From Candidatus Rhodobacter oscarellae (GTDB taxonomy: Bacteria; Pseudomonadota; Alphaproteobacteria; Rhodobacterales; Rhodobacteraceae): 64,000 bases of DNA. Position numbers and translations under genes: made by a program. The stretch is taken from positions 207,378 through 271,377 of the forward strand of contig NZ_LFTY01000002.1 of the NCBI RefSeq assembly GCF_001078595.1, written 5' to 3'. Shown here one piece after another: positions 1 through 7,063 of the stretch (positions are counted from its first letter, which is position 1; each line of letters starts with the position of its first letter). The notes under the pieces are model-generated. The model saw only the letters and a list, made by a program, of their open reading frames with translations. It made no database searches and was not told where the DNA came from.

Positions 1-44
1 GCCCCCACCTTGCCGGGGCGCTGCGGCGGGGGGCAAAAATTTGG

Positions 45-1145
45 CTAGCTATGCGCGGCCGTGACCTGTCGGATAAACTCCGGCAGCGCGGATTTCTCCA
101 CCCAGCGCGCCACCACGACCATGTCGGCCTCGGGGTCGATCCAGATGATCTGGCTGCCCACGCCAAGCGCGAAATAGGAGGCCTCGGACGCCCCGGGGAA
201 CTGCGCGCCGCCGGTATTGAGCCACCAGAGCAGCCCGTAATTGCGGTTCAGCGGGCAGGGCGCGCGGCAGGCCTCCACCCAGGCGGCGTCGATGATCTGC
301 GCCCCCTGCCAGGCCCCGCCCTGCAGCATCAATTGCCCGACCTGGGCGTGATCGAGGCTCGACATCCACAGCCCGCCGCCCCAATGCGCGCCGCCCGAGA
401 CCGATTGGACCTGGTGGCCGTCGATCTCGACGTAAGAATTGTCATAGCCGTGCCATGCCCAGCTGTCGGACGCGCCGATGGGGTCCAGGATGCGTTCCTT
501 GAGCAGTTCGGGCAGCGCGCGGCCAAAGAGCAGGGTCAGGGCCAGCGCCAGCGCGTTTACCCGGACGTCGTTATACTCCCAGAAGCTGCCCGGGCTTTGC
601 AGCGGGTGGCGCGTGCCTATCGGCGGGCGCTCCCCGGTGGCGCTCAGGTCGCGGTAATGGTCGATCCAGTCCGGCTTGCCCCACAGCTCGCCCTGCCACT
701 CGCTGGTCAGCTGCAAGAGCTGCGCCCAGGTGATGGGCCGGTTCTGCGGGCTGTCGAAATGCGGGCTGTCGATCTGCGCCGAGACAGGCGCGTCCAGGTC
801 AGAGATCAGCCCGTCCTGGACAGCGATCCCGGCCAGCAACGCCAGATAGCTCTTTGAGATCGAAAAGCTCATGTCCACGCGCGCCGGGTCGCCCCACTGC
901 GCCGCGACCTTGCCGCCGCGCAGGATCACCCCCGCCGGGCCGCCGCGGGGGGTGCTGGGGCCGATGGGCGCGCCGAGCGGCATCGGCTCGCCGAAATGCC
1001 CCGCGCGCAGGGCCTGGCCGATGTCGCGGTCCATTGCGGAGTCGTTGTCCTGGGCAAAGCGCAGGGCCGTCGCGAGCGCCTCTGCGGCGAACCCGGCCTC
1101 TTGCGGGGCCGCCCAATGCGGCAGGCTGTGTGCGTGCTGTTCCAT
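45..1145 (-). CDS. Serine hydrolase, beta-lactamase (class C/PBP-like) family
   Basis: A 366-residue protein of the beta-lactamase/penicillin-binding-protein fold, a group that also includes esterases. The S-x-x-K catalytic motif is SISK at residues 95-98 (in SFSISKSY), and a Y-N-D stands where Y-x-N is usual. No signal peptide is visible, so an intracellular esterase or amidase is more likely than a true beta-lactamase. The open frame continues upstream to 1325 but would run into the divergent dehydrogenase; the Met at 1145 is the sensible start. A GC-rich inverted repeat at positions 1-34 just past the stop could be its terminator. The substrate cannot be read from the sequence. Confidence 0.8.
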   Translation of the reverse strand: MEQHAHSLPHWAAPQEAGFAAEALATALRFAQDNDSAMDRDIGQALRAGHFGEPMPLGAPIGPSTPRGGPAGVILRGGKVAAQWGDPARVDMSFSISKSYLALLAGIAVQDGLISDLDAPVSAQIDSPHFDSPQNRPITWAQLLQLTSEWQGELWGKPDWIDHYRDLSATGERPPIGTRHPLQSPGSFWEYNDVRVNALALALTLLFGRALPELLKERILDPIGASDSWAWHGYDNSYVEIDGHQVQSVSGGAHWGGGLWMSSLDHAQVGQLMLQGGAWQGAQIIDAAWVEACRAPCPLNRNYGLLWWLNTGGAQFPGASEASYFALGVGSQIIWIDPEADMVVVARWVEKSALPEFIRQVTAAHS

Positions 1146-1251
1146 CCGGCGGAGCCTAGCGCCCGCACCGGCGAGCGCAACGCGGAAAACGGTGCAGACA
1201 AGCACAAAGCTTCGCGGTATTCCAATGCCCAACAGCAAAGAGGATTTTATC

Positions 1252-2139
1252 ATGAGTGCACCCAAAATTGGATTCATTGGACTTGGCCTGATGGGGGCCG
1301 CGATGGTGGGGCGGCTGCAAGACAAGGGCTACGCCCTGACCGTGCTGGGCAACCGCAACCGCGCCGGGATCGAGGCGGCGCTGGCGCGCGGCGCCTCCGA
1401 GGCGGGCAGCGCCAAGGCGGTCGCCGAGGCCAGCGATATCGTGATGCTCTGCGTGGGCACCTCGGATCAGGTCGAGGGGCGGATGCGCGGCGCGGAGGGC
1501 GTGATCGCGGGGCTCTCGGCGGGCAAGGTGGTGATCGATTTCGGCACCTCGCTGCCCGATAGCACCATCGCGCTGGGGGCGGAGGTCGCCGCCGCGGGGG
1601 CGCAGATGCTGGACGCGCCCCTGGGGCGCACGCCGATGCACGCCAAGGATGGCCTGCTCAACATCATGGGCTCGGGGGACCGCGCGGCCTATGACCAGGT
1701 CAAGCCGGTGCTGGACGATCTGGGCGAGAACGTCTTTCACCTCGGCGCGCTGGGCACTGGCCACAAGATCAAGCTGATGAACAACTTCTTCTCGCAATGC
1801 GTCGCCAACGCCATGGCCGAGGCCTTCGCCATGGCCGACAAGACCGGCGTCGACAAGCAGGCCGTGTTCGATGTGATCAACGCGGGGCCGAATAGCTCGC
1901 CGATGATGGACTTCATCCGCGCCTATGCCTGCGAGGGCAACCCCAACATGCTGGCGTTTTCGATCAAGAACGCGCTGAAGGATGTGGGCTATTACCGCCG
2001 CATGGCCGAGGACGCGGGCGCGCCCAGCGTGATGGCGGGCGATGTGTTCACCGCGCTCACCGAGGCCACCCAGAGCGGGCAGGGCGAGGACATGGTGCCG
2101 CAGATGTTCGACTTCTACGCCAAGAAATTCGGCGCGTAG
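1252..2139 (+). CDS. NAD(P)-dependent 3-hydroxyisobutyrate dehydrogenase-family oxidoreductase
   Basis: A 295-residue beta-hydroxyacid dehydrogenase. The N-terminus has the Rossmann dinucleotide motif GFIGLGLMG and the protein later has the lysine-bearing GTGHKIKLMNNF segment that holds the catalytic Lys in this family (HIBADH, tartronate semialdehyde reductase, glyoxylate/succinic semialdehyde reductase). The start at 1252 follows AGAGG; an in-frame Met at 1225 lacks such a site. The stop codon directly abuts the ATG of the downstream sugar-acid kinase, so the two are co-transcribed. That pairing suggests sugar-acid catabolism, for example reduction of tartronate semialdehyde, but the substrate is inference. 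Confidence 0.85.
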   Translation: MSAPKIGFIGLGLMGAAMVGRLQDKGYALTVLGNRNRAGIEAALARGASEAGSAKAVAEASDIVMLCVGTSDQVEGRMRGAEGVIAGLSAGKVVIDFGTSLPDSTIALGAEVAAAGAQMLDAPLGRTPMHAKDGLLNIMGSGDRAAYDQVKPVLDDLGENVFHLGALGTGHKIKLMNNFFSQCVANAMAEAFAMADKTGVDKQAVFDVINAGPNSSPMMDFIRAYACEGNPNMLAFSIKNALKDVGYYRRMAEDAGAPSVMAGDVFTALTEATQSGQGEDMVPQMFDFYAKKFGA

Positions 2140-3033
2140 ATGCGGGTCGCCTGCGTCGGTGAGGCGATGGTGGAGCTGTCGCTGGAGGCGTCCGGCCAGG
2201 CCGCGCAGGTGGGCTTTGCCGGGGACACGCTGAACACGGCGATCTATCTTAAGCGGGCCGCGCCGTCGCTGGAGGTCTCCTACGTCACGCGGCTGGGGCG
2301 CGATGCGTTCTCGGCGCGGCTCTTGGCGTTCATCCGGGCCGAGCAGATCGACACCGATTGCGTCGAGATCAGCGACGCGCGCCGGGTGGGGCTTTACGCG
2401 ATCAGCACCGATGCGGCGGGCGAGCGCTCGTTCACCTATTGGCGCGAGACCTCCGCGGCGCGGCAGATGTTCCAAAAGGGCGCGGGCTGCGATTTTGCCG
2501 CGCTGCAGGATTTCGACGTGGTGTATCTGTCGGCGATCACCCTGGCGATCCTGCCGGAGCGCGTTAGGTCGGAATTTTACAACTGGGCGGGCGGGTTTCG
2601 CGGCGCTGGCGGGCGGATAGCGTTCGATTCGAACTATCGCCCCGCCCTGTGGACAAATTCTGCGGTTGCAAAGAAAGAAATCGGCCGTTGGTCGAAATTC
2701 GCTGATTTTGCTCTGCCAAGCGTTGATGACGAGATGCAGATCTATGGGGAAAACTCGGTGGATGACGTGGCGTCAAGGTGGCGGGATTGGGGGCCGCGGG
2801 ACGGCGCGCTGAAATGCGGCCCCGGCGGGCCGATCTCGCTGGGCGAGCCGGTTGAGGCCGCGTACCCCGCCGCCGCGACGGTCGTGGACACCACCGCCGC
2901 GGGGGACAGTTTCAACGGCGGCTACCTGGCCGCGCGGCTGACCGGCGCGCCCCAAGCCGAGGCGCTGATGGCGGGGCATAACCTGGCGGCGCGGGTCGTT
3001 GGCGTAAAGGGCGCGATCCTGCCAAGAGGATAG
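2140..3033 (+). CDS. kdgK: PfkB-family sugar kinase, probable 2-dehydro-3-deoxygluconokinase
   Basis: A 297-residue ribokinase-like kinase. It opens with the VGEAMVEL segment typical of KDG kinases and ends with the PfkB signature in the form DTTAAGDSFNGGY, where the Asp is the catalytic base. KdgK phosphorylates 2-keto-3-deoxygluconate to KDPG in the cytoplasm for Entner-Doudoroff-type cleavage. It starts immediately after the stop codon of the dehydrogenase, so translation is probably coupled. A palindromic repeat element begins about 100 bp downstream. Another keto-sugar kinase of the PfkB family is possible. Confidence 0.85.
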   Translation: MRVACVGEAMVELSLEASGQAAQVGFAGDTLNTAIYLKRAAPSLEVSYVTRLGRDAFSARLLAFIRAEQIDTDCVEISDARRVGLYAISTDAAGERSFTYWRETSAARQMFQKGAGCDFAALQDFDVVYLSAITLAILPERVRSEFYNWAGGFRGAGGRIAFDSNYRPALWTNSAVAKKEIGRWSKFADFALPSVDDEMQIYGENSVDDVASRWRDWGPRDGALKCGPGGPISLGEPVEAAYPAAATVVDTTAAGDSFNGGYLAARLTGAPQAEALMAGHNLAARVVGVKGAILPRG

Positions 3034-3130
3034 GCGGGGTGCGCTTGGGTCGGTTTCTTTGTCCCGCGGGTGCAATCAGATCTGGAGGCTGTGACCGAGG
3101 TTAGGTCTTGGCCTGAAGCGCTTGTTGGGT

Positions 3131-3284
3131 GCGCCAAATCTCTTGCAAGAGATTTGCACTTTCCTTCCAAGGAAAGTGGGCCCGCAAGCGGCAAGGGGGT
3201 GCGATTTAGGGATCATATTGGGGCGCGCTGAAGAAACTCTTGCAAGAGTTTCGCAATTTTCTTGCAAGAAAATTGTGCCGCGCC
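3131..3284 (+). repeat. Four-palindrome intergenic element, copy 1 (forward)
   Basis: Four palindromes in order. P1 at 3135-3156 has core AAATCTCTTGCAAGAGATTT. P2 at 3157-3178 has 10-bp arms CACTTTCCTT and AAGGAAAGTG around a central CC. P3 at 3233-3252 is GAAACTCTTGCAAGAGTTTC. P4 at 3254-3275 has core AATTTTCTTGCAAGAAAATT. About 54 bp of conserved GC-rich spacer separates P2 from P3. It fills the gap between kdgK and the convergent cupin gene. Four more copies lie in this window. Confidence 0.95.
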
Positions 3285-3336
3285 AAGCCCCGCCGGGGGA
3301 CAAACCGCAGACGAACACAGCTCGGCTTTGTTCGGA

Positions 3337-4401
3337 TCAACCCGGCAGGGTCACCTCCAGCAACTCGATATCGTCTGACGGATTGGCATAGCGCGTGGCC
3401 ATGCCGGGCGGGATCACAAAGGCATCCCCCGGTTCCAGCTCGAACGCGTCGCGGCCCTCGCCCTCCAGGGTCATGCTGCCTTCCATGACGAAGGTGAAGT
3501 GGATGTCGGCGCGGTGCACGAAATCCATTGATTTCGTGTCGGATTTTTTCAAAATCCGGACCCCCGCCACGCCGCCGGTATGCGCGGCGATCGTGGTGTC
3601 GCGGCAGGTGAAACCGGGGCGGTCATGCGGCTGCCACAGGGCGTCCTCGACCTTGTGATGCACAAAGCGCTGCCCCTGGAACAGCCGGTCGGGGTTCACC
3701 ACCGGGTTCGGCAGCTCCATCTCGTGGTCGATCGTGGTGACGTGCTCGGCGGGCACGCCGATCTCGATCACCTCGATATTGTCGGAGGCAAACAGCACGC
3801 GGTGCCGGATCTCTGGCGGCTGGATCACACAGCAGCCCGCGTACAGCCGGAAGGGCGGGCCCTGGTCCTCATACACAAGGTCCACCCAGCCGCGGTAGCA
3901 AAAGATCAGCTGGAACCCCACCGTGTGGTAATGCACCATGTCCGGCACCGGGCCGCCGTCGGGGATGCGGATATGGCTGGCGATGATCGAGCCGCCCAGT
4001 CGGTCGGGGATCAGGTCGCGGTAGTGCATGCCCGCGCGCCCGATGATCCAGGGCGCTTGGTCGGCGAGGCGGCGCACCACAAAGCTATGCACCGTCTCGG
4101 GCATCACCATCGGCGGGTTAATCTCATCGATCTCCACCCGCGTGCCGTTCGGCGCGGTCAGTTCCCGCGCGCCATCTGCAAAGCCGTCCGGGTCGGCGCA
4201 GCGGATGCGGATCGTGCCGGGGGGCTCGGGCGCGTCCTTCTCAATGCGCAGCCTTAGCCCGTGCCCCGAGAACACCGCCACGGTGGGGTCGTCGGCGGGG
4301 TAGATCATGTCCATCCGCATCCCCAGCACCTTGGTGTAGAACGGGATGTCGTCGCGCAGCTCGGCGGTCGGCAGGCGGATCTCGGCGAGGGTCTGGGTCA
4401 T
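3337..4401 (-). CDS. VOC-cupin-cupin fusion protein
   Basis: A 354-residue protein with three beta-barrel modules. Residues ~1-110 resemble one glyoxalase/VOC repeat (LPTAELRDDIPFYTKVLG... ARELTAPNGTRVEIDE). Residues ~130-235 form a cupin with HYHTVGFQ and EIRHRVLF. Residues ~245-354 form a second cupin with HFTFVMEGSM and LEPGDAFVIPPG. Both families often bind a metal and act on small oxygenated or aromatic molecules. The start at Met 4401 removes a nine-residue upstream extension. It diverges from a TRAP transporter, so it may process the imported compound; that is inference. The reaction is unknown. Confidence 0.8.
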   Translation of the reverse strand: MTQTLAEIRLPTAELRDDIPFYTKVLGMRMDMIYPADDPTVAVFSGHGLRLRIEKDAPEPPGTIRIRCADPDGFADGARELTAPNGTRVEIDEINPPMVMPETVHSFVVRRLADQAPWIIGRAGMHYRDLIPDRLGGSIIASHIRIPDGGPVPDMVHYHTVGFQLIFCYRGWVDLVYEDQGPPFRLYAGCCVIQPPEIRHRVLFASDNIEVIEIGVPAEHVTTIDHEMELPNPVVNPDRLFQGQRFVHHKVEDALWQPHDRPGFTCRDTTIAAHTGGVAGVRILKKSDTKSMDFVHRADIHFTFVMEGSMTLEGEGRDAFELEPGDAFVIPPGMATRYANPSDDIELLEVTLPG

Positions 4402-4703
4402 GTCTGGCGCTCGGTGGTTGTCTTGCACCCAAGGTTAGGCAGATGCGCCGGGGCGGCGCAATGGCCGGATGCGCCGCCGCGGGGCGGGGGGCAGAAATCT
4501 GTGTGCCGCCGCATTCGGTTCTGAATTGGTAAAGTTTCCGACTCGATTCGCCCAAGAAAGAGGCACCGCCGCCCCTCCATGCGGCACGGCGCGGAATATT
4601 ATTGCCCCCAACCACCGCAGATTGCTCGATTGTTATCGACGCAATCAACGGTTTCGCCTAATTTGCTAAGGCGAGCGCAGACATGCGCCCCCGGACGAGA
4701 CTC

Positions 4704-4726
4704 TTTGCGAACATAATTGTTGCAAA
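4704..4726. promoter_or_regulatory. Possible operator upstream of the TRAP operon
   Basis: TTTGCGAACA, then TAAT, then TGTTGCAAA form an imperfect inverted repeat (one bulged base) in the 440-bp divergent gap 4402-4841. It lies about 115 bp before the TRAP binding-protein gene and could be the site of a dimeric regulator. No regulator gene is adjacent. Apart from a strong GGGAGG ribosome site before 4842, nothing else in this gap is convincing. Confidence 0.3.
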
Positions 4727-4841
4727 CCAGACGATTGGAATTAGTCTCCGCCCTTACCTGGGGGGGGACGAACGGGGCCGCTGCACACGCGGGACCACTA
4801 TTTGAGCCCCACGGGGCAAACAACTGGGAGGAACGACCTAT

Positions 4842-5930
4842 ATGAAACGCCGTAATTTTCTGAAAGGCGCAGCCCTTGGCGGGGCAGCCACGGCTCTGGC
4901 CGCTCCGGCGGTTGCCGGCAGCCACGCCACCACGCTAACCATTGTGTCGACCTGGCCGCGTGACTTCCCCGGCCTCGGCCTCTCCGCGCAGCGGCTGGCC
5001 GCGCGCATCCCTGAAGTGTCCAACGGGGCCATTCAGACCGAGTACTTCGCCGCCGGCGAGCGCGTTGGTGCGTTCGACGTGTTCGACGAAGTCGCATCCG
5101 GCAACAGCCAGGCCTATGTCGCCGCCGATTACTACTGGATCGGCAAGCACCCGGCCTTCGCCTACTTCACCTCGGTGCCCTTCGGCATGACCACGCCAGA
5201 GTGGAACTCGTGGATCAAGTTCGCGGGCGGCCAGGAGATGTGGGACAAGGTGTCCGGCGAGTTCGGCCTGAAGGCCCTGGCATGCGGCGCCACCGGCGCG
5301 CAGGCGGGCGGCTGGTTCAACAAAGAGATCAACTCGCCCGACGACCTGAACGGTCTGAAGATGCGTATCCCGGGCCTTGGCGGCACCGTGATGTCCAAGC
5401 TGGGCGTCTCGACCGTCTCGCTGCCGGGCGGCCAGATCTACGAGAACCTCGTCTCGGGCGCCGTTGAGGCCACCGAGTGGGTTGGCCCCTATAACGACTA
5501 CTTCATGAAGTTCTACGAGGCGGCCAGCTTCTACTACACCGGCGGCATGCACGAGCCCGGCGGCGGTCTGGCCTTTGGCATGAACGCAGAGTGGTGGGCG
5601 CAGCGCTCCGACTACGAGAAGGCCGTGATCGAGGCCTGCTGCATGGAAGAGCACGCCGCTCAGCCCGAAGAGGCCGGCGCCAATAACGGCACCTACCTCG
5701 CGCGCCTGGTCAACGACCATGGCGTCAAGCTGCGCGCCTTCAACGACGACGTCTGGGACGCCTTCGGCGAGGCCGCCGAGGAGGTCTTTGAAGAGACCCG
5801 CGATCACTCGGCCCTGGCGGCCGAGGTCAACGACCACTTCCAGGCCGCGCTGCGCGACATCGGCGCCTGGCGCGGTGCTGCCGAGGTCGAGTTCTCGAAC
5901 CAGCGGAACCGTATCCTGGGCATCGGCTAA
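4842..5930 (+). CDS. TRAP transporter solute-binding protein, DctP/TakP type
   Basis: A 362-residue periplasmic receptor. The N-terminus is a twin-arginine signal (RRNFLKGAALGG, then AAPAVA). The GGWFNKEINSPDDLNGLKMR and ATEWVGPYNDYF segments match the TakP subgroup, whose characterised Rhodobacter member binds 2-oxoacids such as pyruvate; other members bind other carboxylates. It delivers ligand to the DctQ/DctM permease encoded next. A GGGAGG site precedes the ATG. A loose hairpin follows the stop, fitting the usual excess of binding protein over permease. Confidence 0.93.
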   Translation: MKRRNFLKGAALGGAATALAAPAVAGSHATTLTIVSTWPRDFPGLGLSAQRLAARIPEVSNGAIQTEYFAAGERVGAFDVFDEVASGNSQAYVAADYYWIGKHPAFAYFTSVPFGMTTPEWNSWIKFAGGQEMWDKVSGEFGLKALACGATGAQAGGWFNKEINSPDDLNGLKMRIPGLGGTVMSKLGVSTVSLPGGQIYENLVSGAVEATEWVGPYNDYFMKFYEAASFYYTGGMHEPGGGLAFGMNAEWWAQRSDYEKAVIEACCMEEHAAQPEEAGANNGTYLARLVNDHGVKLRAFNDDVWDAFGEAAEEVFEETRDHSALAAEVNDHFQAALRDIGAWRGAAEVEFSNQRNRILGIG

Positions 5931-5953
5931 GGCCTGGACGCCTAAGATCATAG

Positions 5954-5981
5954 CGGAAGCCGGCCCTTGGGTCGGCTTCCG
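5954..5981 (+). terminator. Intercistronic hairpin between binding protein and permease genes
   Basis: CGGAAGCCG and CGGCTTCCG pair perfectly (9 bp) around a 10-nt loop, with no following T-run. It is more likely an attenuator or mRNA-stabilising hairpin than a full terminator. Confidence 0.55.
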
Positions 5982-6055
5982 TGCAAGTGGGGGAATAGGC
6001 GCGGTTGCGCCCGCGATGAGCCGGAAAATCGGCCTGCGCAGACCAGGGAAAAACC

Positions 6056-7048
6056 ATGAGCACATCCACCGACCCGGACACCTTGTCTCCAATCGGGCCG
6101 CCGGCCATCGGCGCGCGCCTGTTTGGATGGATATCGCTGGGGGTGCTGGCCGCCTTCTTTATCAACAACATCCTGAATGTGGCCTTTGGCCTACCGCAGG
6201 TCACCGGCGCCTGGAACGGCGAGACCGCGGCCTGGCTGCTGATTGCCATCTACCTGATCGGCATCGGGGCGGCGGCGCTGTTCGTGCTGCGCACGCCGAA
6301 CCGGGCGCTGCGCTACGACTCAAAGATCATAAGTGATTTCAACGCCTACCTGATCCGCGGCTGCTTTTTTGCGGTGCTGTTCACCGGGATCGTTGACGCC
6401 GCGATCGCGTTCCTGCGGGTCGAGGGCCTGCTGGAGCAGCTGTTTTCCGAGGCCCTGGCCAAGGACCTGATCCGCTCGCGCTTTATCGGGCCATGGGTGC
6501 ACGGGCCGCTGCTGGTGCTGGGCTTCGTGGTGGCCGGCTTCTCGCGCTCGCTGGGCTTCATCTGGCTGGCGCTCTTGATCGTGCTGGCCGAGCTGTTGAT
6601 CGTCTTCTCGCGCTTCGTGTTCAGCTACGAGCAGGCGATGATGGGCGACCTGGTGCGCTACTGGTACGCCGCGCTGTTCCTGTTCGCTTCGGCCTACACG
6701 CTCAAGGAGGAGGGCCATGTGCGCGTGGACGTGTTCTTTGCCGGGCTCAGCCGCCGCGGCAAGGGCAAGGTCAACGCCATTGGCACCATATTCCTGGGCA
6801 TGGTCACCGCCTGGGGCATCATCATCGTGTCGATGAATGGCAAGCAATCCATCGTGAACTCCGCGGTGACCAATTTCGAGGTCAGCCAGACCGGCACCGC
6901 CGGCATGTACACCAAGTACCAGATGGCTGCCTTCCTGGCCGTATTCGCCATCACCATGCTGATCGAGTTTGTCAGTTACTATTTCGCAGCCGTCGCCGAT
7001 ACCCGCGACGAACCTGGCAAGCGCGAAGCCGCGCCCATCTCTCACTAA
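6056..7048 (+). CDS. TRAP transporter small permease, DctQ type, enlarged
   Basis: A 330-residue inner-membrane protein. The second half has the DctQ hallmark KEEGHVRVDVFFAGLSRRGK and the usual four-helix layout. The first ~150 residues add several more hydrophobic helices (near residues 20-45, 58-80, 98-122 and 145-165). Typical DctQ proteins are 160-200 residues, so this is an extended form. DctQ is an obligate partner of the DctM channel in Na+-driven TRAP uptake. It lies 15 bp ahead of the large permease gene. Confidence 0.88.
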   Translation: MSTSTDPDTLSPIGPPAIGARLFGWISLGVLAAFFINNILNVAFGLPQVTGAWNGETAAWLLIAIYLIGIGAAALFVLRTPNRALRYDSKIISDFNAYLIRGCFFAVLFTGIVDAAIAFLRVEGLLEQLFSEALAKDLIRSRFIGPWVHGPLLVLGFVVAGFSRSLGFIWLALLIVLAELLIVFSRFVFSYEQAMMGDLVRYWYAALFLFASAYTLKEEGHVRVDVFFAGLSRRGKGKVNAIGTIFLGMVTAWGIIIVSMNGKQSIVNSAVTNFEVSQTGTAGMYTKYQMAAFLAVFAITMLIEFVSYYFAAVADTRDEPGKREAAPISH

Positions 7049-7063
7049 GGACCGCGCAGACCC

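Noticed and set aside
1156-2475. Long minus-strand frame opposite the dehydrogenase and kinase
   Set aside because: Low-complexity Arg/His composition and overlap with two clear enzymes on the plus strand.
3131-3284. Insertion sequence end for the four-palindrome element
   Set aside because: No transposase frame and no visible target-site duplication in any of the five copies; small frames reading through it are repeat artefacts.
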